Shown: positions 22,101 through 34,369, counted from the stretch's first letter. The stretch is DNA of 64,000 nucleotides from Ditylenchus dipsaci (GCA_004194705.1 SADC01000241.1:1-64000); one strand, 5' to 3'. A program made the numbers and translations. Notes: a model not told the origin generated them from the sequence alone.

Positions 22101-23409
22101 CCATTCGAGCTACACTCGAACAAAAAAATTTAACAATCAACTGACATATCACTTTCATAACCATTTAAAACCATTTTTGTAACTTTTCAATTTGTAACCA
22201 CTCAATTTTGAGGGGCGGAGAGGGGGGGGGGTTGCGGACGATAAAATTAGAGGGGTAGAGGTGCTTAAATTTTTCGACCCGCCTTTTAGGGGGCTTAAGC
22301 CCCCAATTGGAGGGGGGGTTAAAATTAGAAGGGGGGGGCTAAATTAGAGTAAATACGGCACATATTTCATAATATGATATTATTTAGAATAGTCGAATGG
22401 CCAATTGTGCAAGGCAATTGACCAGAACAATTATTCGCCTACAAGCCAACCAGTAAAAATTGACTAATTGGATATTCAAAATTTTTTGAAAATATCGGCT
22501 TAAATTTTGTTATTTTTGGAGCTTAGACAAAATTTATTAAATATATAACTTAACCCTAGACTCATTCTTAACTGAATGGTATATGGTGAGATGAGCTATA
22601 ATTTTGGGCAGGAGTAAGATGCGGCAAATCACATTGCGACAATTCAAATTGCGGCAAAATCAAATTGCGGCAAATCATATTGCGACAATTTAAATTGCAG
22701 TAATCAAATTTGAAACTTTCAAGTAATGCTTAATCTTCCACCACTATGTGGTCTCAATAAGCTGCCGTCTAAACAGCTTGTTTGTGAGATGAGATTTTGC
22801 TAGAAAACCAAAAAATTGACTAGCTGTACAAAAATCAGCAAACAATCAAATATATAGTATAGTACAGTATCGTTTTCCACAGCTGAAAGAAGCAAAGAAG
22901 TAAAGTCAGGCCAGGAGGAAAGCGAAAAAAATGATATACAAATATTTACTCGCAAAGTGAACGAAAAATACCTAACGTATAAAATAACGATCAACCCAAA
23001 TAGCAGCCCAATGTGACCCTCCCACTTATTCCGCAATTTGATTTTGCCGCAATTTGAATTGTCGCAATTTGATTTGTCGCAATCAGATTTTGCCGCAATT
23101 TGATTTGTCGCAATCTGATTTGCCGCATCTTACTCCTGCCCATAATTTTGGTTAGGCCCGAAGACATCTACAAAAGTAAGTCAAAATCACTATGCTTCAA
23201 TGATGATTTTGAATCACGGGTGCCGATCTATTATTGGAAAAGAGAAAATTCTCAAACTTAAAATTTCTCGATAAAGTCTAAAAAAATCAACTTTTGATTC
23301 ATTCCCTTGTCTTGATGGCACTGGCTTAACCATGCTGGAATCGTCAGTAGCAGAAGTAGCAATTGAATAGCAAGCTTGTAAAATAATTGCCAAAAATGAT
23401 AGGGTCCAT
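19149..23409 (-). CDS. Glutaredoxin-domain protein with Gly/Ala-rich N-terminal region
   Basis: Minus-strand exons: 23292-23409 (probable start, MDPIIFGN), 21669-21822, 21411-21614, 20313-20411, 20230-20255, 20103-20175, 19302-19421, 19149-19252 (TAG stop). The first half is rich in Gly, Ala, Ser and Tyr and has no recognised domain. The C-terminal half is a glutaredoxin fold: strand PIMIYTLND, active site CIPC, helix AKHLLALHYL, then the cis-Pro segment ITFPYIFVCG, GQYIGG and SSDLFELHENGQL. Such domains reduce disulfides or glutathionylated proteins using glutathione; a Cys-x-x-Cys site allows the dithiol mechanism. Splice phases agree across the last five exons. One base is missing after the CxxC codons (20143-20150), and others around 21442 and 21490. 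Introns hold a tRNA-Phe and three inverted-repeat elements. Exon 1 is the least certain. Confidence 0.85.
19609..20055. mobile_element. CAGTC-family TA element in a glutaredoxin intron
   Basis: Starts CAGTCGACGCTGCCAATACA and ends with its complement AGCGTCGACTG, with TA on both sides. The subterminal block AAAGTTCGTTCCCGCCTAGGG matches the element at 1934-2359, but the terminal word differs (AATACATACACC). A related word (AACATACACC) sits next to the central loop. Confidence 0.88.
20564..20636 (-). tRNA. tRNA-Phe (anticodon GAA)
   Basis: Intact 73-base cloverleaf on the minus strand. The acceptor stem GGCTTGA pairs fully with TCAGGCC (one G-T wobble), the D-arm is GCTCAGTTGGGAGAGC, the anticodon loop CTGAAGAT has GAA at 20601-20603, and the T-arm is ACCGGTTCGATCCCGGT. 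Discriminator base A at 20564. A-box and B-box promoters are internal and intact. It lies in the same orientation inside an intron of the glutaredoxin gene. Stem pairing suggests a working gene. Confidence 0.97.
21942..22360. mobile_element. TACCG-family foldback element with G-run centre
   Basis: TACCGTTTTTACTCTAATTTAAGCCC at the left and GCTAAATTAGAGTAAATACGG at the right. The word AATTTAAGCCCCC is repeated several times in both orientations. A second TACCGTATT end starts at 21914, so two copies overlap. Lies in a glutaredoxin-gene intron. Confidence 0.8.
22609..23140. mobile_element. Foldback with GCGACAATTCAAATT tandem arms
   Basis: The left arm GGGCAGGAGTAAGATGCGGCAAATCACATTGCGACAATTC... 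is a tandem of 12-15 base units (GCGGCAAATCAAATT / GCGACAATTCAAATT). The right arm (23030-23140) is its complement and ends CTTACTCCTGCCC. A second copy begins at 63697 and is cut by the window edge. Confidence 0.88.
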
Positions 23410-23859
23410 TTTTCCTTCTGCAACAATATACCAAATCTGGCCTCATCTGCAAACCAAAAGCATGAACCAAAGAAAAACGTTTTTTTCACACGTCTTTAGT
23501 TTTAAAATAAAGCTAAATTCAATGCTCACGAGGTCTACAGTTTTATTTTAAAAAATCTAACAAGAAAAGTTTCTAGGAACTCAACATGGTCAACTAGACT
23601 TAATTAAAAGTACGAAAATTTTAAAATAAATCATTGTTCTTTCAAAATCTTAGGTGTTGACTCTAAAAGCCCACAATTGAAAGACCATAGTTTTAACAAT
23701 ATTGGCATGAATTGATGGTTGTAATTCTCTTTCGACCCGAAATGGTACTTTTTCTGCCTCAATGGGCTCGCTTCCTGCCCCGAATTTGAAAAAGTCGTTG
23801 TTCTCGGTGTATTTTCAAACCATTTTTAATTTTTTTTTAATATCTTGTAGCTCTGAATC

Positions 23860-24370
23860 CTAGCTTTCTCACAACTAATAACCGGTGGCCAAAAATTTCT
23901 GCAACAAACTTTGAGATCTTTTTAATAATAAAATTTATTTCACAAAAGTAAAAATGACCATTTTGCCAATTTTTCGAATTTGGTCATTTTTCAAGAAATT
24001 GATTTTTTCCAAAAGGCCATATCTCAACACTCAAATTTTCAAAAATCCTTCTGTAACATGGGTTTTGTAGCTCTTGAGCTGCGCTACAACATGGTCATGA
24101 ATTTTGTAGGGACGCTCTAATTTCAAGAAAAAATTTGACCAGTTAAAGTGATGAAAACGCTGGTAAACTTCTCAAAATGACCAGATTAGTGTTTGAAGCC
24201 AATGGTGACTTATCCAAAATAATCAAGCTGAGTGTAATATGCCATTTGAAAGAGAAGATTCAAGGCTACAAAATGAGTGGTTGAACATGCTTTTGTGAAA
24301 TAAATTTTATTATTAAAAAAGATCTCAAAGTTTGTTGCAGAACTTTTGGCCACCAGTTAATTTACTCAGT
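23860..24370. repeat. Foldback with TGTAGC arms, second copy
   Basis: Right-hand half TTGAGCTGCGCTACAACATGG...CAAGGCTACAAAATGAG matches the foldback at 13645-14215. The outer arms ACCGGTGGCCAAAAATTTCTGC / GCAGAACTTTTGGCCACCAGT pair. Confidence 0.78.
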
Positions 24371-26040
24371 GAGGTTTCAGAAATGCAAATGTTTACGACG
24401 AATTTGTCCATTCAAAGATTTTTCCTCGAATATTATGAAATATAATCTAGTCAGCTGACAGCTTGTTAGTGGTCTGAGATCTAGAGCTAGAAGATGGTTG
24501 AAACAAAAAGTTCAAAAATTGATTAGAAAATCCCCGAGAACAAAGAAGTTTTCAAATTTGATACAGGAAAAGAGCTTTTTGAGGTAGAAAAGGGACCATT
24601 TCGGGTCGAAAAGTATTTCAACCTAAATTGATTTAGTTTGCTAAAAAAACCGAAATATGCACGAAAAAACGGCCTGCGATAGAGTAGGAATTCGGAATTG
24701 AATTATAATTTCCTTTATAAATTCTTGCTTGCAAAATGAATTGTCGCAATTTCATTTTGTGACAACCTATCGCTGGCTGAAAAAACTTAATTCCGGCAGG
24801 AGTAACGGGAGGTCACGGAAAAAAAACTGGAAAATGCAATGAAAGCCCGTATTCACTCTTTTCATGGGTTTTTCGAGGCATTTTTCAGTTTTTGGGTGGC
24901 ATCTCGTTTTTCGTGCAGAAATAAGTTTTTGGCGCTAGTACAGAGATAGGAATGAGAATTTTCAAAAAAAAGTACATTTTCTAAAAAAGATTTTGGTGTC
25001 GGAAAAAGTACTTTTTCGAAAAGTCGTTATTTCGCAAGGAAACATATTGATTTTGTCCTTTTTTATTTAACCAACTCTTTCTAAAAGCAATTTGAACCAT
25101 TTTTTTGTCTAATTTATACCTTGAAATGTGAATTAAATACACGTATGTATCTTTTTAGTTGATGCTGTCACCCTTCAATCCGGTCTTAGGTATCTTCTAT
25201 CTCTCTTTCCTTTTTTCAGCTCTCGATTTGGTGCGGGAAGAAAATTTAAAAAAAAAAGCGCGATGAATTTAGACTTTGCCTAAGCTGAACACCAAATTTA
25301 TATATTTCTGATATTTAGAGAGAGAAAAAATATTGTTGGGGGACCAAGGCAAAAAATTTTCTACCATTTTTATACGGAATTATTTTTGTATCAAAATTAT
25401 TGAAAAGTATATATAATTTTGAGAACTTTTGCATGGAAAAATATTTTTGTAAAAAAAAGAGGGGAAACGAAGGCAAGTTTTTTGGAAGCCAAAAGTTTGC
25501 AATTGCCTTAAATCACCCCAGAACTAGTTTTTACATGTTTCAGACGAACTTAGCAAAAAAGACCCCAAAACACACATAAAAGATTGAAACGACTTTTGTG
25601 AAAGAGTTCTTGTATTGAACTTTACACGCAATTGGTTAAGAGAAGCACTGAAATTTAAAAAGGCGTGGTCACCTGTTCAAAATTGGTCCTCACCAAAATT
25701 GGTCCTCTGCCATACCCACTCACTCTCCTGCTGGGGAACTCACCCTCTTGCCATACCCGCTCTCTTGGCTCAGGTACCTACTATCTTGCTAAAATCTCCA
25801 CTGTGGTCGGTCCAGAACCACTGAGGGTGGTTCAGGGCCATTACGGATGGTTGAGGAAAGCAGTCCGGCTGTTTCGCCAGAAAATACAACTTCGGCGCGA
25901 AAATGTCGTATGGAAATAAAAGCAAACCGAACCAAGCAAGTATCTAGACCATTAAAGATGGTTTGGACCATTAAGGCTTAATCTGGACAGTTAAGATGTA
26001 TTTAGACGCTCGAGGTTGAATCTGCAAGATTGAGTAAAAT
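24370..26040. other. Intergenic, nothing recognised
   Basis: AT-rich DNA with scattered short direct repeats (for example the GGTTCAGG/GGTTGAGG-type units at 25800-25990). The short open frames have no motif, splice context or partner exons. Confidence 0.45.
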
Positions 26041-26042
26041 TA

Positions 26043-26140
26043 GCCCGAGCAAATTTCGGTCCGAGCAAATTTCGTCGCGAGCAAATTTTGGCCGCGAGCA
26101 AATTTCGGTCCGAGCAAATTTTGGCGCGAGAAAATTTTGT
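26043..26140 (-). repeat. 18-base minisatellite CGAGCAAATTTCGGTC
   Basis: Six degenerate units of GAGCAAATTT(C/T)G(G/T)(T/C)C(C/G)(C/G). A small foldback follows at 26190-26380 (CATATACCCTCCCCAATGAT / ATTATTGGGGAGGTATATGACA). Confidence 0.8.
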
Positions 26141-26619
26141 CCGTGTCCGCGATTCCCATCCCTGCGCTAGTATCAATAGCCCTTTACAAAAAGCTATTGT
26201 CATATACCCTCCCCAATGATTTTTTCACTTAGGCTTAGCCCGTAGGCTTGGGTTAGGCTCAGGGCCTGGCCATTACAAAGGCTCTTGCAAAACTTTTTTA
26301 AATTAAAATTTGAGTTCAAATACTTATGAGAAAATTATTGGGGAGGTATATGACACTAGCTTTTTTAGGAGGGATGTATGACACTAGCGTCAGTTTTTTC
26401 GTGGCATATTCAGGTTTTCAGAAAACCAAATAAGTTATAGCCAAAAATATTTTGGTCAAAATAATGTAAAAGCTAAAAGGAGATGAACCAATCAAGTAAA
26501 AACAATCAAAAAGAAATCAATGTTAGAAAAAGATCAAATAATACACTGGTAAATGTTTTAAGTTCGGCACTATTTTTTAACGCACTAACCGTAATTGCTC
26601 TAACCGTAAGTGCATAATA

Positions 26620-27210
26620 GAGGTGAGACGGAAGAAAAAAAGTCGGAATAAAAATCGGAACCGTTGACACCCCAAACCGCCATTGTAAAAACCAAAAGTC
26701 GGATATCGGAAGAAAAAAAGTGTTGGAAATCGGAAGAAATTCAAAAAATCACCAAAAAGATTTCAAATTTTTTGCGAGCTGATTATTTTCTTCCGAAATT
26801 CACACTATTTTTCAAAAATCGGAAGAAAAAAGTGCCGGAAATCGGAAGACGAAGCCCACCCTTGGTGCATAACAAAGCATGCTAAAGGTCAGGTTGGAAT
26901 TTAACAAAGATCTATATGGTCTAAATGAACTGACTATGCATAAAAAACAAACTTTTGCGCCATTCATTTCAAAGATCCTATTTTTGATTCAGAATCAAAT
27001 CTTGAGTTTAGGGGATGGGGAAGAACTTATACGCGAATTCCAAAAGCCGTTACGGTCAACTTTCTGTAAACCGGCACAGTGAAAAAGTCTGATGTGGGTG
27101 ATCAACAAAGGTTTACAACAATATGAACTCGATAAATCGGTACTCTCGATAAAACAGCACCCCAGGCTGGTTCCCAGGATTGCCGGTTTATCGACAGTCG
27201 ACTGTATTTG
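26620..27210. repeat. ATCGGAAGAAAAAA repeats and degenerate CAGTC element
   Basis: At 26640-26860 TCGGAAGAAAAAAAGT units and their complements repeat. At about 27122-27204 a CAGTC-family element reads CTCGATAAAACAGCACC, then GGTTCCCAGG and ends TTTATCGACAGTCGACTG before TA; its left end is degenerate. Confidence 0.6.
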
Positions 27211-27376
27211 GAAATTAAACAGATTTTTGGTCCAATAATCGGTCTGATTTTGGACGCTTTTCTTTTGATTTGAGCATATTGACTCCGCCTACACCCCAGA
27301 AAGTTTTACCGCATAGCAATCTGCGAGTCAGTAACAACTCAAGTTAAAAATTGTGTTGTATTTAGTGAGTTGCAAA

Positions 27377-28785
27377 ATGGCGGATATCAAAGTTAGTAAA
27401 ATCGATGAAACTCGAGTGGACTTTGCGTAAGTGTTATTCGCAAAAACATTTAGTAATAGGAGTTCAGCTTTATTGTTGTAGGAACTATCGTGCTTCTTCG
27501 TCCACGTCATTGCTATCCATCATGAGTGAGAATTCAACGCGATCTCTTTGTCGAATATGCCAATCAGAGACTGGAAATAAGGTAGATGGCGGTGAATTTT
27601 TCAAGCCACGTATTGAATTTCCTTTCAGATCCATCCATGTGCTTGCTCTGGAACCATGGGAGGGATTCACGAAAATTGCCTTAATCAGTGGGTCTTGCAT
27701 TCCAAAAAAGAAACTTGCGAAATTTGCAAGGTGGTGTATGCCAAGTCTGGGTAATCTTACAAATAGCTCTGTTTTCTTTGCATGATTTTTGGATTTGCAG
27801 GAATGAGCTGTTGCCTCTGCGTCAGTGGAATTGGCCGAATATCACTTCAAGGGTAATTTTTCTATTTATTTATCTTTTGCATACGAATCATACTATTTTT
27901 AAGAATCTGATCGAAATGCTCTCTATGGCCGGACTGACTTATTCCATGATCTATATCTTCTCTCTCTTTTTCGAACGTCAGGTGTATATTGTAACACATG
28001 CAACTACAGTGGTGGTCTCTCTGGTCTCCCCCATAGTGACCCCCGCCATAGTGGCACTTACCTATAGTGGCCAGTAAAATTTTGTTTGGGTCGGCCACAA
28101 AGAAAGGTACCAGCCGCTTCAATATCACACACCATAATGGCCAGCTTGAATGGTTTCCAGCGTGGCCTCTGTGGAGATAGTCCACCTATTGTGCGTATTA
28201 ATTAGATTAATCCATTATAAAACTTCAGGTCTTCGAGCGTCTTTATCTTGGTATGTTTGCATGCTTGCCGTGTGATACAGTCGACGCTGGATATAACGAA
28301 TCCCACCCCTCCGATACAACGAGCTCTCAATTTAACGAACCGATTTTTTTGTTTATTTGGCCAGCAATAAATTAAAATAGCTGAAGTTGCCGCTCAATAT
28401 AACGAACCCATGTGGCTGATCCCCAGGGGGTTCGTTGTAACGAGCGTCGACTGTACCTAGTGATATTTTTGTAAATTACTTAGATGGCCTTCCAATACGA
28501 GAATGCGATCTCTGCAGATTCCGTAACTTTTCAAATGAGTCCATGAGGAAGTGCTTACAATTTTAATTTAGTCTTGCTTCTTGTCGTTACGATTTTTCTC
28601 GTCATGACGATTATCGATGGTAATTTTTGTAAAACACCTATTTTCGTTTCAGGAGCTTAGCATCTATTATTTTAGTGATTGGTAAGATCAGGCACTACTT
28701 CCGCAAGCAATGCAAAATTCGCTTCGTGAATATGTACGTGAAATCGGCTGATGGTCTTCACAAGGGTAGCGAGCAGACCAGATAA
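27377..28785 (+). CDS. MARCH-type (RING-CH) membrane E3 ubiquitin ligase
   Basis: Exons: 27377-27426 (start, MADIKVSKID), 27482-27581, 27629-27750, 27801-27852, 27904-27981, 28229-28250, 28484-28522, 28572-28619, 28653-28785. The RING-CH domain is complete: LCRICQSE, then PCACSGTMGGIHENCL, NQWVLHS and CEICK, giving the C4HC3 zinc ligands and the Trp of this class. These ligases bind an E2 and ubiquitinate membrane cargo. Downstream lie two hydrophobic segments (around LIEMLSMAGLTYSMIYIFSL and LLLLVVTIFLVMTIID), followed by a basic KIRHYFRKQCKIRF tail, as expected for a two-span family member. Splice phases agree through exon 8. At the exon 8/9 junction one base appears missing. Intron 6 holds a TA-flanked foldback. 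The family is certain; the subtype is not. Confidence 0.93.
28278..28453. mobile_element. CAGTC-family TA element in MARCH intron 6
   Basis: Begins CAGTCGACGCTGGATATAACGAA and ends TTCGTTGTAACGAGCGTCGACTG, with TA on both sides. The word ATATAACGAACCC recurs about four times in the element, and the scaffold GATCCCCAGGG precedes the right word. 176 bp. Confidence 0.9.
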
Positions 28786-28789
28786 AAAA

Positions 28790-30150
28790 AATAAATTGAT
28801 TTGAAGCCAACTCTGTGGTTGTCTATGCATGTCCGCTGCGGTCTGTTTGGAATAAAGTATTGTCACGATTTTTTACTTCTTATTTGATATCAATCGTTCT
28901 CTACCGTCTTAATTGCGGTCATCGAATTGCGATAGTTTTTAGTCTATAATATTTTTAATGTTTCGTCTCATGTGCGGTACCCTACTTCCTGTCTATGTCT
29001 TATGTATTCAGATCGGAAAACAAAATTTAGAGAACATACACGGGGAAATTGAGAAATTTCACACAGGGAGACTTTGATAAAAAAATTAGACAATGTGATA
29101 AAATCATGTAAAATAAAAATTTGAACTGAAAAAAGCAAATTTCCCCTTTTTTATTCCAAAAAAACTTTGTCCTCCCATTTCTAATGTAATTTTTTGGGAT
29201 AGGCTACTGTAGATCAATGAATGTTCAGTAAGTTTTTCTACGCAAAGCTCTAGCTTACGATTTTTAAAGGACCATCGCCGTTGATGACAATGGCAATTTC
29301 GAGTTTTTGAATTTGCGGGGACAGCTCTTATTGCGAAAATATATTTCGAATTTTTTTGTTTACAATTAAAATTTGTTAAAAATATAGAACCATCTACTAG
29401 TCGAGCCCAACGTTGCTTGACAATGCCAGATCGTATGACTTAGCCGACTCTCATTGAGCCAAACCCTATTATCAGTGACTGTCGATTCGCCTCATCTAAT
29501 TCACATAATTCAAACTTTAGATGCAAATAAAAAATAATTTGCAAAACATTTTCCGCATTTTTGGCTGTCCACCGCCAATTCAAAAACTCCAAATTATCAT
29601 TGTCATCAACGGCGATGGTCCTTTAAAGCTAGAAATTAATATATTCAATATTACGTATCTGATCTATCATATTTTTAAATTTTCCCCTTTTTGTGCATAT
29701 TCTATTCAACACAATTAACAAGGTGTTTTAAGAATTTTTTCGAATTTCTTGTAGCCATAACATTTTTGTTGGCCGGAATTCAGATATTTTGTGTACTCAA
29801 ATTGACCCTAAATCAAACAGAAATTTCTTGTACATTCTATCAAAAATACGCTTTACGATTAGAATTCACTATACGATTAGAATTTTTGATGTTACGTACC
29901 AAGAAAACGTACCATCATTTTAATTTTGAGTTGATCAGCATATACAGCAAAAGCATTCAAAAAATTATAACCGAAACGAAAAATGCACATTTGTAAATAT
30001 ATTACAAAAATGTACAAAGTTCCATTAAAAAGTAAGCAAGCCGAAGAAAGAGGGATAGCAGTACATATCCACTTGTTCAGGTAGCCACAGCATATTCAAT
30101 ATACACCAATAATTATCTCTCTTGATTTATTCACAACACTTTACATTGAC
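28790..30150. repeat. Intergenic with a foldback at 29258-29640
   Basis: TTTAAAGGACCATCGCCGTTGATGACAATG pairs with CATTGTCATCAACGGCGATGGTCCTTTAAA. The loop holds CTAGTCGAGCCCAACGTTGC, also found inverted at 43060-43090. Nothing else is recognised in this stretch. Confidence 0.72.
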
Positions 30151-30201
30151 AACAGAAAGCAACTGAGAATGATCATCAATGATATTAATCGAACATTGAT
30201 G

Positions 30202-30672
30202 CTATTCAGCCTTGGCCATCAGGATCACTTCGCCACTTTCAGCACCAGCTTGAACGGAGCCTGAGGATCGGTTTCTTCTGGGGGACCTAAATGTTCACGT
30301 GTAATTTAGTTGCAGTCAATATCACAGTTTCAAATATCACTTCAGCCCACTGGATCACGAATTTGTCTTCACGAGGCGGTCCGGGCAAACGCTTGATGTC
30401 AATCGGCACTTCTTGACCAGGATCGATGAAGCCATAGACTGGTTGCACCCGATAGTGTTCATTATTCGAAGTCTTCACCTGAAACAAGGCGACCATAAAA
30501 CTGAAGCATCAGGAAGCAGCACAAACCTTGAAGCCATGACGAGCCTGAGTCAAATTGGTGAGAACATGAGTTGCAGTGCCACCACCAGCTGGAAACATAC
30601 CTGACTTAAAAGTTCAATGAAAGTTCAAATACCTGGAAACACAGCTTGCGGAGGATCGATGTTCAGAGCCAT
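30202..30672 (-). CDS. MSP-domain sperm protein (SSP-like, about 108 aa)
   Basis: Minus-strand exons 30633-30672, 30527-30588, 30341-30478, 30202-30286. Starts MALNIDPPQAVFPAGGG and continues THVLTNLTQARHGFKVKTSN, YRVQPVYGFIDPG, VPIDIKRLPGPPREDKFVIQWAEV and ETDPQAPFK, ending GEVILMAKAE. This is the beta-sandwich MSP fold in its full usual length for the small single-domain nematode sperm proteins. Relatives polymerise into or regulate the cytoskeleton of crawling sperm, or serve as sperm signals. All three introns are about 45-55 bp with proper GT-AG ends. The last exon contains two one-base frame breaks (the C run at 30280-30284 and the AAG at 30248-30255). Family length and motifs are otherwise complete, so sequence error is the simpler reading. 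Expected expression is male germline, from family knowledge only. Confidence 0.93.
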
Positions 30673-30679
30673 ATCTTCT

Positions 30680-32200
30680 TTTTGAAAGCAGCAAGAGCAG
30701 AGCGATTAGACACAACCAACGAGTTGAAGCTTCCTCAAAGCGAATGAGTAAATCGCAAAAATATTTGCTTTATATAGTGAGATAAATTAAATATTCAGTC
30801 AGTTTTATCTCAAAGGGAGAGTTTAAAATTTTCAACAGCAAATTTGAACTTTTGCATTTTTCTCTCCAATTATAAATGTTTCGTTTCATATTTTGATTAT
30901 GATTTTATTTGCATGACGATAATCTACAAATATGATCCTGTCGAAAGCTATTCTCCTATCACAGCTCAAAAATTCTCATATTCACGGCTTTTCAAGTGGT
31001 GAAAAGGTTCAGTTTGGACCTTTAGACGTGTTTGAATGGCGTAGTGGTGAATCTTCCCGTCAAATTTTTCATAGCAAAAATACTATTTTCTTGAGGTCGC
31101 AAATTCAACTCCGCCCATTAAATTTTCGATTTTTCAATTTTTTTTGCAAATTTGTCATTATTATCCCATTCAACCTATTAACAAAAGTAGATACAGCTCA
31201 TAAATATCAGATTTCGGACTATTTCTTCAAAATTTCACTACAGTCGGACGAAACTCTAGGTTTCAAGTCTAAGACAGGGTCTGAGTCTCAGGAAGGATGA
31301 TGAGGTACTAACACCAGTCATTTACCACCAGTGTTGAGGACAAGGTTTTACTGTGCATACAGAAGTGTTAGGAAGCAGATCGTAAGTCAGGGATAGTTGT
31401 ACTTTTACTTTTAATTGTACTTTTTAAAAAGCTTTGTATTTTTCAAGACTCCAATCTTTTTTATTTTTAAAACTTTTTAGTCGAAATCTTTTTTTTCGCT
31501 TTAAAATAGAACTAAGCAATGGATAAAATGCCTTTTTCGGAAAAATGGTCAAATCTACTTTTTTTCAGAAATTACTTTTTCCAAAAATTTCATTCCTTCC
31601 CTGGCGTAAATCAAACAAAAATCCAAAATACCATTGATAGAGTAAGTAAGGTAAATTCTATCATAATTACTGAAAATGATCCAAGATTGAAACATTTAGA
31701 TAGAAAGAATTATTAAGGAGCTTATTCTGCGGCGGAATATTCGCAGAAGATCATCGTCGAAAAATTTATTTAGACGTCTCCATCAGGCAAAATTCATTTG
31801 ATACCGGATTCGCGTTCACCACAGTTATTTTGCAAATGAATTTTTTCTTCAATAATGAATTCACTGTCAAATTGCAAATTGTTTTCTAAACAAATATAAA
31901 CATAAAAGCGATTTTCGTTTTGACCAGCGAGGCTGTCAAATGAATTTTTCGCAGAATCATTTCCCGCGAAATCATCCCCCACGGCATCATCATGCCACAA
32001 TTTCACCAAATTGGTGAGTACCAAACTTCTGGAGGCCACATCTCAGCGAAATCCATAGGAAAGTGGACGGAATTTAATGTTATCATGCTCAACACATCGT
32101 AGACTTTCGTTTGAGCCAAACACTCAATGTCGAATTTTCCCAGGGGTCGAGGTGCTCTTGATACCAGGACAAAATTACAAAACTTCTCTTTTAATGGCTA
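30680..32200. other. Intergenic, no gene supported
   Basis: AT-rich. Open frames at 30932-31300 (plus) and 31794-32039 (minus) have no recognisable motif, codon pattern or partner exons. I see no inverted repeat of note. Confidence 0.4.
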
Positions 32201-32204
32201 TAGA

Positions 32205-32600
32205 TGATTTGCGCCCTCAAGATGCTCATTTCACCCCCTCAAATTTTACATTGCCATTTTCATTTGTATTTTTTTGCAATTTTGGAATATCTTTACACAG
32301 CATGTAGCCCTGAATCTTGGCTTTCTGATAAGCTATGAAACTTCTCTGAACGATAAAAAATGGCAAGATTTCGAGGTTTCAAGGTAATTTTTGAATTTTG
32401 AGGGTTTTTTAAAACCTGAAATATCGTCATTTTTCATAACGTTCAGGAGAGTTTGATGGCTCATTGGAAAGCCAAGATTCAGGGCTACATGTTGGTGTAA
32501 AAATATTCACAAAATTGTAAAAAGATAAAAATAAATGGATATATAAATTTGAGGGCGTAAATGAGCATTTTGAGGGCGCAAATGAACTTTGGCTAATGAA
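32205..32600. repeat. Foldback with GTAGCCCTGAATC core
   Basis: Outer arms TTTGCGCCCTCAAGATGCTCATTT / AAATGAGCATTTTGAGGGCGCAAA. The inner core CATGTAGCCCTGAATCTTGGC with its complement (32303-32490) is shared with five other foldbacks whose outer arms differ. Confidence 0.82.
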
Positions 32601-32904
32601 CTTTGGCTCTAGGTAAATTGATCTCTACAAATTGATCCTCCGGTAAATTGATCCTTCGGTAAATTGATCCTCCAAATTTTAGGGTTGCAGGTTCGAATCC
32701 AGTGATTGCAAACATTATTTTTTCGACTAAAAATTTGACCCTACCGGAGTATACCCCCCCAAATGAAATTTTTTTAAAGTGTTTTTAAACACCCTATATC
32801 GACCCAATTGCCTCGGGAGTTCAAAGACATTATTTTTGAGTTCTGGTTAATAAAAAATTGAGTTTTGGACATTTTGAAATTTTGACCATTTGCCTGTTTG
32901 GCAT

Positions 32905-33200
32905 GTTTGGTCACTGGAGCTGGGCAAAAATAGTCTCTAAATGCATTTTTGTTCAAGAGTCTCTCGGAATTATGTCTAAGGTAAGTGAGTGCGCGCATCT
33001 CTAACCACCAAGCCCCCTGCGCCCCCTTCGGGGCGCAGGGGCCTTGGTTGCTTGGGGTTGAGATGCGCACACCCACATACCTTAGACGCAAATCACTCGA
33101 AAGTGACTCTGGATGCATAAAAAATGTATGCATACCAGAGTTTATTTATGCGGTAGGCCCCAGTCAACAAACTATGTTCAACATCTTCCTTTTCACACTA
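32905..33200 (+). mobile_element. GCGCGCATCTCTAACC hairpin element, copy 1
   Basis: From GAGCTGGGCAAAAATAGTCTC to GCGGTAGGCCCCAGTCAAC. Its centre (32966-33098) is a hairpin: GGTAAGTGAGTGCGCGCATCTC...CTGCGCCCC/GGGGCGCAGG...GAGATGCGCACACCCACATACC. Copies lie at 33800-34060 (same strand) and 62040-62290 (opposite strand). Confidence 0.85.
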
Positions 33201-33799
33201 AATTGGCCTTTTTGGTCTATCCCCACCCAAATACAGACCTAATCCCTTCAAAAATGGTCAAAATAGGTATATTTGGGTGGTCCCAAAACTCAATTTTTTA
33301 TTGACTAGAACACAAAAATAATGCCTTTTCGAGCTTCTGAGGCGATTTTGAGTCGATATAGGTGTTTGGAAACACTTTAAAAAAGTTGATTTGGGGGGGG
33401 GTATATCCAAGTAGCGCCGAATTTTATAGATATTTAAAGGGTTGATTGTTATACAATTGTACTTACTGAGTAAAAAAGGTTTTGGGGTGATTTGTAGCTT
33501 ATAGACAGTGCAGGGAATTTTTATTTTCTCATCCTCGTACCTACTCTTTGCCGCTAGTGAGAATCTGGTGCAAATTTTGTCTTGGTCCCCCCTGTTGATT
33601 TTTAATGTGATATAGTAATCTTAAAAATTAACAGTTCCAATTCATTGGGGGGGTATACTCCGGTAGCGCCAAATTTTTAAAGGACCAGAAATCGTCAGGA
33701 TTGTCAGGAAAACCCCCGGTATTTTACCTAGGGTATTTCTCAGTTTCCCCCTCCCCCTTTTTAGGGTATTATAAGGGTATATGTTAGGGTCTTTTGAGT

Positions 33800-34060
33800 A
33801 ATTATGGAGCTGGGCAAAAAGACTCTCTAAATGCTTTTTGATCAAGACTCTTGCTCGGAATCATGTCTAAGGTAAGTCTGTGCGCGCATCTCTAACCAAC
33901 CAAGCCCCTGCGCCCAAGAGGGGCAGGGGGCTTGGTTGCTTGGGGTTGAGATGCGCACACACATACCTGAGACACAATCACTCGAAAAGGACTCTGGATG
34001 CGTAAAAACATATGTATACCAGAGTTTATTTATGCGGTAGTCCCCAGAAAGTAAAAACCT
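33800..34060 (+). mobile_element. GCGCGCATCTCTAACC hairpin element, copy 2
   Basis: GAGCTGGGCAAAAAGACTCTC through the hairpin around CCCTGCGCCCAAGAGGGGCAGGGGG to CAGAGTTTATTTATGCGGTAG. The loop differs from copy 1, but the stems correspond. Confidence 0.84.
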
Positions 34061-34369
34061 GTTCAAAATCTATTATTTTCACCTAGAATTTTTTATTATC
34101 AAACTGTGCTTGGGACACGATTTGAAATAAGTTACAACAATTTTTTATTTACTTTCGACTAAATTCAAAATTTCGAATTCCAGAGGCGGCTACCAGTCCA
34201 AGGAAGGTTCCAGGTTGTTTTCTGACCACCTAGGTCATTTAAAATCTTAAAAATCCCTGAAATCTGGTATACTGAAGAAAAATATTGTTTGCTACCACGG
34301 GATTCGAACCTGCAACCTTGAAAATTTAGAGGATCAATTTACCGCCGCCCATGAACTTTAGCCAAAATT

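Noticed and set aside
30272..30290. Genuine loss of the MSP C-terminal strand
   Set aside because: The missing frame is recovered by one base in a C run and one in an A/G run, and the end GEVILMAKAE stop fits the family length, so sequence error is more likely.
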